From: a bacterium
GTDB taxonomy: Bacteria; Verrucomicrobiota; Verrucomicrobiia; Chthoniobacterales; UBA6821
Assembly (NCBI GenBank): GCA_021849805.1
Contig: JAJZSL010000004.1
Location: 51,587-115,586, forward strand
Direction: 5' to 3'
DNA: 64,000 nucleotides
Shown: one piece after another, positions 42,599-52,101 of the stretch
Position numbering within the stretch: position 1 is the first letter of the stretch
How the letters are laid out: each line of letters begins with the position of its first letter
Position numbers and translations under genes: made by a program
Notes under the pieces: model-generated
Told to the model about the DNA's origin: nothing
Seen by the model: only the letters and a program-made list of their open reading frames with translations
Databases searched by the model: none

Positions 42599-43591
42599 AT
42601 GAGTTCTCAAACACTAGTTTCTTCTTCTCTAAGAAAAGCTCTCTCCCAGGAAAAAACTCCTCAGAGCGATCAGCCCACGGGGACTTTTTTTCATGAACCT
42701 GTTTTGGTAGAAGAAGTAGTTGCTTTCTTGGATCCAAAACCAGGAAAAATCATCGTTGATGGAACGCTGGGTGGGGGAGGACATGCTCAACGATGCCTGG
42801 AAGCAGGTGCTATGGTTATTGGGATTGATCGGGATCCTGCTGCTGTTGCTTATGCCAAAGCCCGCCTGGCTGACTTTGGAGATCGCTTTTTGCCACTGGA
42901 GAGTAACTATGCCAAGCTTCAGGAGCAGCTCCAGGAGATAGGAGTGCAACAAGTCGATGGGATTTTACTCGATTTAGGAGTTTCCTCCTACCAGCTTGAT
43001 ACCGCAGAGAGAGGATTTTCTTTTCAGCAGGAAGGACCCTTGGATATGCGTATGGGAAAGAGCTCTCAGACAGCTGCTCAGCTTCTTAATACAGCGACAG
43101 AGGAGGAGCTCTCTTCGCTTTTTCGGGAGTATGGAGAGGAGCCACGCGCCAGAGCAATGGCTAGGAAGATTCTCCAAGCACGTGAACGCTACTCCCTAAG
43201 AACCACAACGCAACTGGCTGCTCTACTTGCTCTTGGAGTTCCCAGGGGACCACGTCATCCAGCAACACGTGTTTTCCAAGCACTTCGCATTGCTGTGAAT
43301 GAGGAAATGAAATTCTTAGAAGCAACACTTCCTCAGCTCCCTAAGGTACTAGTGGCTGGAGGGAGCTTGGCCATTATTACTTTTCACTCTCTAGAAGATC
43401 GTCTCGTCAAAAGATTTCTTCAGCAACACTCCGCCTCTTGGCTTGATGATCCCAGCTGGCCAGCTCCTCGTCCCAATCCTCAGTGCCTCTTCACTCTTCC
43501 TAAGAACTGGTCCCTCAAGGCTACTGCTGGAGAAGTAGCAAATAATCCTCGAGCTCGTAGCGCTAGATTGCGTCTGGCTAAGCGATGCTAA
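42599..43591 (+). CDS. rsmH: 16S rRNA (cytosine1402-N4)-methyltransferase RsmH
   Basis: The 330-residue protein has an N-terminal extension of about 28 residues, then FHEPVLVEEVVAFLDPKPG, the SAM site VDGTLGGGGHAQRCLEAG, DGILLDLGVSSYQLD, ERGFSFQQEGPLDMRM and the C-terminal SLAIITFHSLEDRLVKRFLQ and NPRARSARLRLAKR. It methylates C1402 in the ribosomal P site. Its place after mraZ is standard for the cluster. Confidence 0.96.
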   Translation: MSSQTLVSSSLRKALSQEKTPQSDQPTGTFFHEPVLVEEVVAFLDPKPGKIIVDGTLGGGGHAQRCLEAGAMVIGIDRDPAAVAYAKARLADFGDRFLPLESNYAKLQEQLQEIGVQQVDGILLDLGVSSYQLDTAERGFSFQQEGPLDMRMGKSSQTAAQLLNTATEEELSSLFREYGEEPRARAMARKILQARERYSLRTTTQLAALLALGVPRGPRHPATRVFQALRIAVNEEMKFLEATLPQLPKVLVAGGSLAIITFHSLEDRLVKRFLQQHSASWLDDPSWPAPRPNPQCLFTLPKNWSLKATAGEVANNPRARSARLRLAKRC

Positions 43592-43646
43592 CATTTTTTC
43601 ATCATCATACTCTTCTGTTCTTTTTTACTAAAAATCACTACAGAAA

Positions 43647-44021
43647 ATGAACTATCGTCATTCCTCCTCTTCCTATCGTCTCCGCTCTACCAATCATATT
43701 GAAGTGCCACTGCTTGCTCAATGGCTTCTCCTCTTCTTTGTGTTAGGATTACTAGGGCTCTTCTTTGTTTATTTAAAAAATCAACAGCATGCTCTTGGAG
43801 AGCAAATGCGCCTTGTGGAGCAGAAAGCAGCTGATCTCCAAGCTCACCATGATGCTCTTCTTGCCAAGGTGACGCTGCTTACTTCTCGGGGATCACTGCA
43901 GAGAAAGCTTGATGAAAAATATTTGGACCTTCTTCCTATTGCCGAAACATCGATTGCAAGAGCGACTCCAACACGCGAACTAGGAGAGGCGAAAAATATG
44001 AAAACAGCTTCTCTTCATTAA
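43647..44021 (+). CDS. FtsL-like septum protein
   Basis: The 124-residue protein has a short Ser/Arg-rich cytoplasmic tail, one membrane segment (about residues 27-48, QWLLLFFVLGLLGLFFVYL) and a coiled coil (about 50-90, EQMRLVEQKAADLQAHHDAL). Sequence identity to FtsL cannot be judged by eye, but this topology at this place between rsmH and ftsI is that of FtsL, which links FtsQ and FtsB to FtsI/FtsW at the division site. Confidence 0.72.
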   Translation: MNYRHSSSSYRLRSTNHIEVPLLAQWLLLFFVLGLLGLFFVYLKNQQHALGEQMRLVEQKAADLQAHHDALLAKVTLLTSRGSLQRKLDEKYLDLLPIAETSIARATPTRELGEAKNMKTASLH

Positions 44022-44041
44022 TATCTGATTTCAGGATTCAG

Positions 44042-45820
44042 ATGAGTGCTGCTCCATTATCAACACTGAGTTATCGTCTTGGGATTGTCTGTTTTCTTGT
44101 TTCACTTTTTTTTACTTTTTTTGCCCTTCGTCTTGTTGACCTCCAAGTAGGAAGCCATGAAAAGTTTTCTCGTCTTGCAGCAGAAAAACATGGCTTCAAG
44201 CAACCGATCATGGCAGAACGTGGCAAGATCTTCGATCGCCATGGTGAGCTCTTAGCAGGGAATGTTCCTGTGCGTACTGTTTATGCTGATGGAACACACA
44301 TTAAGGACCCACTGGCTCTTGCTCACCTAGCTGCTCCTTTTCTTGGTATTTCAGAAAAAGAACTTGCCTCCAAGCTTACTAATAAACGTCCTTACATGGT
44401 TATTCGTACGGGTCTCTCCGAGCTTGATGCGGCAGCAATGATGAAAGCTCTTGAAGAGGCAAAGCTCTCAGGGCTTTATTTGCAAGCGGATTCAGAACGC
44501 TCTTATCCCAATGGGAAAATGCTCTCCCATGTACTCGGTTTTGTCGATCATAGTGGACATGGAGTCGATGGTATTGAGCATACTTTTGATCAAGAACTCT
44601 CCGGTCATCATGGTTATCGGCACATTGAGCATGATCGTAAAGGTCTTGAAATCGTTCTCTATCGTGGGCAAGAAGAGCCAGCTATTAATGGAAGGAATAT
44701 TTATTTAACCATTGATATGGGTTTGCAGGCTATTGTTGAAAAGCAACTTGACGTGGCCATGGAGACTTATCAGCCAGCAGGAGCTACTGCCATTCTCATT
44801 GATCCGAACACAGGAGAGATTCTAGCTATGGCAAGTCGTCCTAATTATGATCCCAATCACTATGGTAGTGCAACGGCCGAAGAGCTGCGCAATCGAGCCA
44901 TCAGTGATATGTATGAGCCTGGTTCTGTTTTTAAGATTGTAGCTGCTTCTAGCGCTATTAATGAAGGTATTCTCAATGAAGAGAGTATCATTTTCTGTGA
45001 GCATGGAGCTTTTTCTTATGGAGGAAGAATCTTACATGATGCACATGGAGATTATTTTGGAGATCTTTCTCTTAGAGATGTTCTAGTCCACTCCTCGAAC
45101 ATTGGAGCTGCTAAGATTGCCATGAAACTAGGCGATAAAAAGTATTATGAATATGTCAAGCGGTTTGGTTTTGGAGAGAAAACAAATATCCCTCTGCCAG
45201 GAGAAATTTCTGGTTTAGTCAATCCTCCCTCCCGCTGGGATAAGCTAACAATTACTCGTATGGCTATGGGACATGCTGTGGCAGCTACTCCCATCCAAGT
45301 GGTCATGGAGATAGGTTGCATTGCTAACCATGGGAAATTAATGACTCCAGAACTTTTGCATCATTGGGATTTGGAAACAACATCTCCTCAACCGAAGATT
45401 CGTCGTGAAGTCATTTCCTCCAAGGTTGCCCAAACAATCAATAGCGCTCTTATCGATGTGGTCGTGCGTGGAACAGCCAAACAAGCAAAAATCGATGGTT
45501 ACGCTGTAGCTGGAAAAACAGGAACCGCTCAAAAAATCAATACTCATGGAGGCTATCTTGAAGGACATTATATCGTTTCTTTTGCTGGCTACTTTCCAGC
45601 AGACCATCCTCGTCTTGCTGGTCTAGTAGTTATTGATGATGCTCGTCTTGGAAGCATGGCCAATTTTGGAGGCTTAGTTGCCGCTCCTATTTTCTCCAAG
45701 ATTGGAGAAGCCTCAGCACGCTATTTGGATCTTCTTCCTACCACTAATCTCTCTGCAAGTAGGCAACAGGTCGAAGAAACTAGTAAGCAATCTTCTGCCA
45801 CACTCTCATTTCTACAATAA
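44042..45820 (+). CDS. ftsI: Peptidoglycan transpeptidase FtsI/PBP3-like (class B PBP)
   Basis: The 592-residue protein has one membrane segment (about residues 12-32), a class B dimerisation region (KQPIMAERGKIFDRHGELLA), and the penicillin-binding transpeptidase domain. Active-site motifs are SVFK in EPGSVFKIVAA (near residue 294), SSN in VHSSNIGAAKI (near 351) and KTGT in VAGKTGTAQKI (near 492). There are no PASTA domains. It cross-links septal peptidoglycan with FtsW. It is followed by murE after seven bases. Confidence 0.94.
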   Translation: MSAAPLSTLSYRLGIVCFLVSLFFTFFALRLVDLQVGSHEKFSRLAAEKHGFKQPIMAERGKIFDRHGELLAGNVPVRTVYADGTHIKDPLALAHLAAPFLGISEKELASKLTNKRPYMVIRTGLSELDAAAMMKALEEAKLSGLYLQADSERSYPNGKMLSHVLGFVDHSGHGVDGIEHTFDQELSGHHGYRHIEHDRKGLEIVLYRGQEEPAINGRNIYLTIDMGLQAIVEKQLDVAMETYQPAGATAILIDPNTGEILAMASRPNYDPNHYGSATAEELRNRAISDMYEPGSVFKIVAASSAINEGILNEESIIFCEHGAFSYGGRILHDAHGDYFGDLSLRDVLVHSSNIGAAKIAMKLGDKKYYEYVKRFGFGEKTNIPLPGEISGLVNPPSRWDKLTITRMAMGHAVAATPIQVVMEIGCIANHGKLMTPELLHHWDLETTSPQPKIRREVISSKVAQTINSALIDVVVRGTAKQAKIDGYAVAGKTGTAQKINTHGGYLEGHYIVSFAGYFPADHPRLAGLVVIDDARLGSMANFGGLVAAPIFSKIGEASARYLDLLPTTNLSASRQQVEETSKQSSATLSFLQ

Positions 45821-45827
45821 ATCTACC

Positions 45828-47348
45828 ATGCTCTTAGAGAAACTGCTCTCCTCCCTAGAAATGCTCTGGCTAAGCAAGCCTCGTGAGGAAGCTTCTAAGC
45901 TTTTCATTAAGAAGCTTGTTTTTGATTCACGTCAAGTCGGTGAGGGATCCCTTTTTTTTGCTCTTCCGGGAGTTCATCAACAAGGAAGCGCTTTTGTGCA
46001 AGAAGCTATAGAGCGGGGAGCGCTAGCAATCGTTAGTGAAGAAGAATTTGATTCATCACTTCTCCAAAAAAATAGCTCCTCCACGCTTTTTATTCGGGTT
46101 GCTCATGCTCGTAGAGCCATGGCTCAAATGGCTGCTATATTTTATCATGCTCCAAGCCACTGTTTAGCTGTTTGTGGAGTGACAGGTACAAATGGAAAGA
46201 CAACCACGGCTTATCTCGTGCATCATTTCTGTGATTTCAATGGAAGAGCCTCTGGGCTTTTGGGAACGGTGAAGTATGTCTTGCCAGGACGCATAGAGAT
46301 AGCTTCTCGAACCACTCCAGAATCGATCGATATTCAAGCCATGCTCCAGGAGATGCGCACTGGTGGCTTCAGGGCAGTTGCTATGGAAGTTTCAAGCCAC
46401 GCGATTGTTCAAGAACGTGTGAGGGAAGTTGAATTTGATGTAGCTGTTTTTACCAACCTTACTCAAGACCATCTCGATTATCATGGTTCCATGGAAGCTT
46501 ATTTTGATGCCAAGGCATCACTTTTTTACTCTCTAGCACATCAGAAAATGAAGAGAGGGCGTGCAGTTATTAATGCAGATGATCGTTATGGTCGTCTTCT
46601 CCTTGAGCGCTTGGAGTCTCTCTCCAGCAATGTTCGTCTTCTGACCTTTGGTCAATTACGAGGAGTCGATTTTCGTGCTACCGATATTCAATATCACAGT
46701 TGTGGAACAACTTTTTGTTTGGAGACTCGTCGACGAAGCTATTTAGTACGTTCGCCCCTAGTTGGACTTTTCAATGTTTATAATGCACTAGGAGCTCTTG
46801 CTGCTGCTTCTTCGATGGGCTTGGAATTGCGGCGTGCTATTAAAGCTCTAGAGCACGCTCCTCAAATTCCAGGGCGTTTACAACGAGTAGAAGGTAGAAG
46901 AAACTTTCAAGTTTTTGTGGATTACGCACACACCCCTGATGCTCTTGAGAATGTACTGCGGGCTCTACGAGAATTACAGCCTGGTCGCCTTGTTCTTCTC
47001 TTTGGATGCGGTGGAGAGCGTGATCGTAGTAAGAGAGCTCTTATGGCAGCTGTTGCTCAGAGGTATGCTGATGAAGTCATTGTAACGACTGATAATCCAC
47101 GTGGAGAGGATCCTCTCTCTATTATCGAGGAGATTACTCAAGGATTTAATCAACATAAATATTCTTGCATCCTTGATCGTCGAGAAGCTATTTCACGCGC
47201 GATCGAGCAAGCTCTACCCTATGACATCATCATCATTGCTGGCAAAGGTCACGAAGCTTATCAAGAAGTAGCTGGTCAACGTCTGCCTTTTGATGATGTA
47301 CAAATTGCACAGCAAGCGATGCGACACTTAGCTCCTAGAACATTTTAA
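45828..47348 (+). CDS. murE: UDP-MurNAc-L-Ala-D-Glu--meso-DAP ligase MurE
   Basis: The frame is open from inside ftsI, but ATG 45828 just after the ftsI stop gives the expected 506 residues. Motifs: VFDSRQVGEGSLFFALPG, the ATP site GVTGTNGKTTTAYL (near 121), EVSSHAIVQERV, FTNLTQDHLDYHGSMEAYF and the mDAP-recognition DNPR in TTDNPRGEDP (near 422). DNPR indicates meso-diaminopimelate as the added residue. It acts in the cytoplasm between murD and murF products. Confidence 0.95.
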   Translation: MLLEKLLSSLEMLWLSKPREEASKLFIKKLVFDSRQVGEGSLFFALPGVHQQGSAFVQEAIERGALAIVSEEEFDSSLLQKNSSSTLFIRVAHARRAMAQMAAIFYHAPSHCLAVCGVTGTNGKTTTAYLVHHFCDFNGRASGLLGTVKYVLPGRIEIASRTTPESIDIQAMLQEMRTGGFRAVAMEVSSHAIVQERVREVEFDVAVFTNLTQDHLDYHGSMEAYFDAKASLFYSLAHQKMKRGRAVINADDRYGRLLLERLESLSSNVRLLTFGQLRGVDFRATDIQYHSCGTTFCLETRRRSYLVRSPLVGLFNVYNALGALAAASSMGLELRRAIKALEHAPQIPGRLQRVEGRRNFQVFVDYAHTPDALENVLRALRELQPGRLVLLFGCGGERDRSKRALMAAVAQRYADEVIVTTDNPRGEDPLSIIEEITQGFNQHKYSCILDRREAISRAIEQALPYDIIIIAGKGHEAYQEVAGQRLPFDDVQIAQQAMRHLAPRTF

Positions 47349-47371
47349 CCTTCTTCTCAATCATTACTCCG

Positions 47372-48781
47372 ATGGATCCTACGCCACTTTCACAAATAGC
47401 AGCTTGGAGTTGTGCTAAGCTTCTCTCTGGTCCTCCTCAGACACTCATTAGTGGTTTCTCTCAAGACACTCGAACTCTCCAACCGGGTGAACTCTACATA
47501 GCGCTACGTGGTGAGCATTTTGATGGGAATGAATTTATTGAGGAAGCTCTAGCTCAAGGAGCATCAGGAGTATTGTGCGATGGGAAGATCCCTCCTCATC
47601 TTCCTGCTCATTTTGGAGTTCTTCACGTAGAGGATTCTTTTTCTGGACTCAGGTCATTAGCAGCAGCCTGGCGTCAGCAGTTGAGCTTACGTGCTGTGGC
47701 CATTACAGGGAGCAATGGGAAAACAAGCACCAAGGATTTCACACATACTCTTTTAAAAAATTTCTTCAACGTCACTTCTACTCAAGGAAATTTTAATAAT
47801 CATCTTGGACTTCCACTCTCCATTTTAAGAGCTTCTCGTTCTGATGAAATAGCTGTTTGGGAGATAGGAATGAATCATCGTGGTGAAATCGCTCCTCTAG
47901 TAGCACTGGCCCAGCCATACATTGGGATTATTACCAATATTGGAGTAGCTCATATCGGTTTTCTAGGATCAAGAGAGGCTATTGCTCAAGAAAAAGGAGA
48001 TTTAGTAGCAGCCCTCCCCCAGAGTGGTATAGCGATTTTACCAGCAGCTGATCAATTCTATGCTCAACTAGCTTCAAGAACAAAGGCTCGTATTTTTTCA
48101 GTAGGCCTTCAAGCTGGTGATCTCCAAGCAGTGGAGTTAACTCCCAGTGCAGAAGGAATAAGTTTTCAAGTTCACTATCAAGGAACTTCTCGATCGGCCT
48201 TTCTTCCTGTGCCCTCGCTTCCCATGGTTAGCAATGCGCTCATGGCTCTTGCCGTGCTCCTAGAATGTGGTGTTCCTTTTGAAGAGGCCATTCTCTCTTT
48301 CAGTCAATTGAAGACTCCTGATCATCGGCTCAAACTCTATGAATGTTCCGAGGTGAAGATTCTTGATGATACCTATAATGCCAATCCTGATTCTATGGAA
48401 GCAGCCCTTAGCTCGATACTCTTTCTTCAAGCAAAGCGACGTCTTGCTGTTTTAGGAATGATGGGAGAATTGGGAGCTTATGAAGCGCAGGGCTATGAGC
48501 GTGTTGCACGCAAGGCGGCAGCTTCTCTTGATGTCTTGGTTGTTGTTTCTCAGAGGGCACTCCCACTTGCTAGAAGTGCTCGAGAAGCAGGCATGAAAGA
48601 AGTTTATCATGTCTTAAGTAATGAAGAGGCAAGCGCTTTGCTCCTATCACTACTTGCTCCAGGTGATCTAATCTTAGCTAAAGGGAGTAGGAGTGCACGA
48701 CTTAATGAAGTTGTTGACACACTAGAGAGGGCTCTGAGCACAGAAAACTTCATCAATAAATTCGCTTCTTCAGCTCCATAA
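47372..48781 (+). CDS. murF: UDP-MurNAc-tripeptide--D-Ala-D-Ala ligase MurF
   Basis: The 469-residue Mur ligase has ISGFSQDTRTLQPGELYIAL, the ATP loop AITGSNGKTSTKDF (near 113), NFNNHLGLPLSILR and EIGMNHRGEIAPL typical of MurF, and the C-terminal DDTYNANPDSMEAALS. It adds D-Ala-D-Ala to make the UDP-MurNAc-pentapeptide. Position between murE and mraY is standard. Confidence 0.95.
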   Translation: MDPTPLSQIAAWSCAKLLSGPPQTLISGFSQDTRTLQPGELYIALRGEHFDGNEFIEEALAQGASGVLCDGKIPPHLPAHFGVLHVEDSFSGLRSLAAAWRQQLSLRAVAITGSNGKTSTKDFTHTLLKNFFNVTSTQGNFNNHLGLPLSILRASRSDEIAVWEIGMNHRGEIAPLVALAQPYIGIITNIGVAHIGFLGSREAIAQEKGDLVAALPQSGIAILPAADQFYAQLASRTKARIFSVGLQAGDLQAVELTPSAEGISFQVHYQGTSRSAFLPVPSLPMVSNALMALAVLLECGVPFEEAILSFSQLKTPDHRLKLYECSEVKILDDTYNANPDSMEAALSSILFLQAKRRLAVLGMMGELGAYEAQGYERVARKAAASLDVLVVVSQRALPLARSAREAGMKEVYHVLSNEEASALLLSLLAPGDLILAKGSRSARLNEVVDTLERALSTENFINKFASSAP

Positions 48782-48805
48782 CAATCACCTTACCTTCTTC
48801 TCTCG

Positions 48806-49924
48806 ATGCTCTACTATCTTTTTGAACTTAGTACTCTTTTTCATCAAAGCGAAATTGCAAAGGCACTCCATGTCTTCCAATACATTTCTTTTCGAGCCAT
48901 GGGAGCAGGCTTGAGTGCGTTTTTAATTTCTCTCCTTTGTGGTAGAACTGTCATCAACCATCTTATCAAGCTCCGAATTGGACAGCCTATTCGCACGGCT
49001 GAGGATCTTCATCGTTCTTTTGCTCTTCATGAGGAAAAAATAGGAACCCCAACGATGGGGGGCGTTCTCTTAGTTGGTTCTCTACTTCTCTCAAGCTTGC
49101 TTTGGGCCCGCTGGAATAATCCCTTGCTATGGATCGTGCTTTTTAGTGGAGCGTACTTGGGTATCTTAGGATTTTTTGATGATTATCTCAAGGTCACTCA
49201 AAAAAGAGCAGCAGGCATTCGTAGCAAACAAAAATTTTTATTACAGTCGCTTCTTGCTGCTATCGTCACTCTCGTCTTTATTTACACTCCTGGATTGGCT
49301 GCTCAAGCTCAAGAACTCTATCTTCCTTTTTTTAAAGACCCTTTTTTCACTCATTTGGGAGCAGCGACTTTCCTGTTCTATCTTCTGGTTATTGTGGGAA
49401 CTTCCAATGCTGTTAATATCACTGACGGACTGGATGGACTCGCTGCTGGTTGTAGTGTGATGGCTGCTTTTACTTATGCCATTTTCACCTATGTAGCTGG
49501 TAATTTGAAAGTAGCAGCTTATCTGCACATACCCCATAATCCTTATGTAGGAGAGCTCTCTATTGTTAGTATGTCTCTTGCTGGTGCATCTCTGGGATTT
49601 CTCTGGTGGAATTGTCACCCTGCACGTGTTTTTATGGGAGATACAGGATCATTGTCTATTGGAGGAATTCTTGGAGTGCTTGCTATTAGCTGTAAACAAG
49701 AAATCATTCTCATTCTAGTAGGGGGCATTTTTGTTGCTGAAGCACTTTCGGTTATTCTCCAAGTTGCTAGTTTTAAAACAACAGGTCGTCGTATTTTCAA
49801 GATGTCACCACTGCACCATCATTTTGAACTCAGTGGTTGGAAAGAATCAACGGTCACTGCTCGATTTTGGATCATGGCCATTATTTTTGGCATGATGGGT
49901 CTTGCTACCTTAAAACTAAGATAA
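48806..49924 (+). CDS. mraY: Phospho-MurNAc-pentapeptide translocase MraY
   Basis: The 372-residue membrane enzyme has about ten membrane segments. Signature parts are GTPTMGGVLLVGSLLLS, the Asp pair in ILGFFDDYLKVTQK, NAVNITDGLDGLAAG (near residue 208) and the loop PLHHHFELSGWKESTV. It moves the sugar-pentapeptide to undecaprenyl phosphate, making lipid I. murD starts 2 bases after its stop codon. Confidence 0.96.
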   Translation: MLYYLFELSTLFHQSEIAKALHVFQYISFRAMGAGLSAFLISLLCGRTVINHLIKLRIGQPIRTAEDLHRSFALHEEKIGTPTMGGVLLVGSLLLSSLLWARWNNPLLWIVLFSGAYLGILGFFDDYLKVTQKRAAGIRSKQKFLLQSLLAAIVTLVFIYTPGLAAQAQELYLPFFKDPFFTHLGAATFLFYLLVIVGTSNAVNITDGLDGLAAGCSVMAAFTYAIFTYVAGNLKVAAYLHIPHNPYVGELSIVSMSLAGASLGFLWWNCHPARVFMGDTGSLSIGGILGVLAISCKQEIILILVGGIFVAEALSVILQVASFKTTGRRIFKMSPLHHHFELSGWKESTVTARFWIMAIIFGMMGLATLKLR

Positions 49925-49926
49925 TC

Positions 49927-51324
49927 ATGAACTATCGCGGAAAAAAATGTGCTGTTCTTGGAATGGCTCGTAGTGGGCTAGCAGCGGCTCGTCTGCTTCT
50001 TCGAGAAGGAGCTTTTCCCTCAATTTTAGAAAGTCGTGATGATGAGTTATCACAGAGAAAAGCTCTGCTGCTTCGCTCTGAAAACATTACTGTTTTTCTT
50101 GGCAAGGAAGTTGATGAGGACTCAACTATTTATGATCTAGCTATTCTCAGTCCTGGTATTGAAACAACAGCACCACTCGTAAAAAAAGTTACTCAACATG
50201 GTACCCCCCTCATCGGCGAATTAGAATTAGCCTACTCTTGTTGCCATCGACCAATCATTGCCATCACTGGTACCAATGGAAAGACAACAACAACGGAGTT
50301 AACTACAAAAGCACTGCAAGGTGCTGGGTTGCGTGCTATTGCCTGCGGCAATATAGGACTTCCCTTCTCGGAGGCTATTCTCCAGAACAATCAAGTTGAT
50401 GTCTTTGTTGTTGAAGCAAGCTCCTTCCAGCTAGAAACAATTCAGAGGTTTCGTCCTCGTGTTGCTCTCTTGTTAAACCTCAGTCCTAATCATTTGGATC
50501 GCTATTCCAGTGTGGAAGAATATTATGCTGCTAAGTTCAATATCTTTAAGAATCTCTCTGCAGAACCTTCTCAGAGCTCTTCTGGTGGTGATGTTGCTGT
50601 GATTCCTGCTTCTCTTTATCGCGATGAATTAGGGATTAAGGTTCCCTATATTACCTTTAGCACAAAGAGCGATGACGCTGACTTTTACTTTCACGATGGT
50701 CTCTTTTTTTACCAAGGGAAGTCTTTTCTTAGTATCAAGGATACTTTGTTGCGTGGTCTTCATAATGCTGAGAATCTTATGGCAGCTTTTGCTGCTGGTA
50801 GAGCTCTAGGGGCTCCTCTAGAGAGAATGGTTCAAGCAGTGAAAGATTATCGAGCACCAGCTCATCGCTGTGAATGGGTTGCCCAAGAGAATGATATCAT
50901 TTGGATGAATGACTCAAAATCAACCACGCTTGATGCTCTAGAAAAAGCAGTTCTTTCTATAGAAGCATCACGACCTATTATTTTAATTGCTGGTGGTAAG
51001 AATAAAGGGTTCTCCTTTGAGTCGCTTCTACCATTGCTTCAAAAGCGCCTCAAAGCAGCTATTCTTCTTGGGGAACTCAAGTTCAATATTGCTGCACAGT
51101 GGCACTCGCTGGAGTGTCATTTAGTTGAAAGCCTTCAAGAGGCTGTAGCTAGAGCTGCAGCTCTAGCTACTCGGGGAGACACTATTTTACTCTCTCCAGG
51201 AACTTCTTCCTATGATATGTTTGAAAACTATGAAGAGCGCGGCGACTGCTTCAAAAATGCTGTCCATACCTTACTCAAGAGTTCAAAAACTTCACATCCA
51301 TCCATCATCTATTCTCCCTGTTAG
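49927..51324 (+). CDS. murD: UDP-MurNAc-L-alanine--D-glutamate ligase MurD
   Basis: The frame is open from within mraY, but ATG 49927 starts the normal Rossmann-like N-terminus KCAVLGMARSGLAAARLLL and gives 465 residues. The ATP loop is AITGTNGKTTTTEL (near 115); EASSFQLETIQRFRPRVALL, LNLSPNHLDRYSSVEEYY and WMNDSKSTTLDALEKAV follow as in MurD. It adds D-Glu in the cytoplasm. Confidence 0.95.
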   Translation: MNYRGKKCAVLGMARSGLAAARLLLREGAFPSILESRDDELSQRKALLLRSENITVFLGKEVDEDSTIYDLAILSPGIETTAPLVKKVTQHGTPLIGELELAYSCCHRPIIAITGTNGKTTTTELTTKALQGAGLRAIACGNIGLPFSEAILQNNQVDVFVVEASSFQLETIQRFRPRVALLLNLSPNHLDRYSSVEEYYAAKFNIFKNLSAEPSQSSSGGDVAVIPASLYRDELGIKVPYITFSTKSDDADFYFHDGLFFYQGKSFLSIKDTLLRGLHNAENLMAAFAAGRALGAPLERMVQAVKDYRAPAHRCEWVAQENDIIWMNDSKSTTLDALEKAVLSIEASRPIILIAGGKNKGFSFESLLPLLQKRLKAAILLGELKFNIAAQWHSLECHLVESLQEAVARAAALATRGDTILLSPGTSSYDMFENYEERGDCFKNAVHTLLKSSKTSHPSIIYSPC

Positions 51325-51362
51325 TAATCATTAAAAAATCATTGACTCCAAGATCAACCTCT

Positions 51363-52040
51363 ATGAAATCATCCCAACCACAACGTCGTTCACGTCCTTT
51401 ACGTGCAAAAGCCTCTGCAATGAACCCATCTGAATTTGAAGATGCTGGATTAGAACCCAACATGAAGCTATCTCATGCTTTTATGGTGGTTCTAGCGCTT
51501 CATATTATCGCTGTTGGAGGGCTTTTTGCTTTTAATAAATTGAAGATGCATCATGTTTCTTTTTCTTCAAAACCCAAATCTCAGCAGCTTGTTGGGAACC
51601 AATCCGCTGCTACTCTAGCTGTAGAAAACCATCAACCATCAGGTGCAACTCAATCTTCCAACACAGGAATTTCTGGATCACTTGCTTCTTCTACCCCAGT
51701 AGTTTCAACATCAACTCCTGGGACTCTAACTACGACAGCATCTCCTTCACAAGTCGCTGCAGAAGCCACAAAAACGCTACCTCCATCACCTTCTAGTTCT
51801 ACAGCTCCTCTAGTTACTCCAACTCCAGAGGATTCTTCTAACTCTTCTCCGGCTCTTAGAGAATACACCATCCTCAAAGGAGATAATCCTTACAAAGTAG
51901 CCAGAAAATTTCATGTCAGTTATGAGGAGCTCATTAAACTGAATAACATTACTGATCCCCGGAAAATTCAAATTGGCCAGAAATTAAAAATCCCTGCTAT
52001 ATTCAAGCAGACAGCCAAGCATTCTACCCTCAAGAAGTAG
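51363..52040 (+). CDS. LysM-domain membrane protein in the cell-wall cluster
   Basis: The 225-residue protein has a basic N-terminus, one membrane segment (about residues 42-58, AFMVVLALHIIAVGGLFAF), a long Ser/Thr/Pro-rich linker (about 70-165) and one C-terminal LysM domain: YTILKGDNPYKVARKFHVSY, LIKLNNITDPRKIQIGQKLK. It is therefore an inner-membrane anchored protein reaching to peptidoglycan. LysM genes between murD and ftsW are, from memory, usual in Verrucomicrobiota. ATG 51363 is preferred to the TTG at 51342. Confidence 0.85.
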   Translation: MKSSQPQRRSRPLRAKASAMNPSEFEDAGLEPNMKLSHAFMVVLALHIIAVGGLFAFNKLKMHHVSFSSKPKSQQLVGNQSAATLAVENHQPSGATQSSNTGISGSLASSTPVVSTSTPGTLTTTASPSQVAAEATKTLPPSPSSSTAPLVTPTPEDSSNSSPALREYTILKGDNPYKVARKFHVSYEELIKLNNITDPRKIQIGQKLKIPAIFKQTAKHSTLKK

Positions 52041-52101
52041 AGAAAACTGAGAAAACGATTTTTGCAATAGAAGATTCTCCAGCGAATATTCTAACTTTCT
52101 G

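Noticed and set aside
51642..51877. Val/Gly-rich minus-strand frame inside the LysM gene
   Set aside because: It is the antisense of the Ser/Thr/Pro linker.
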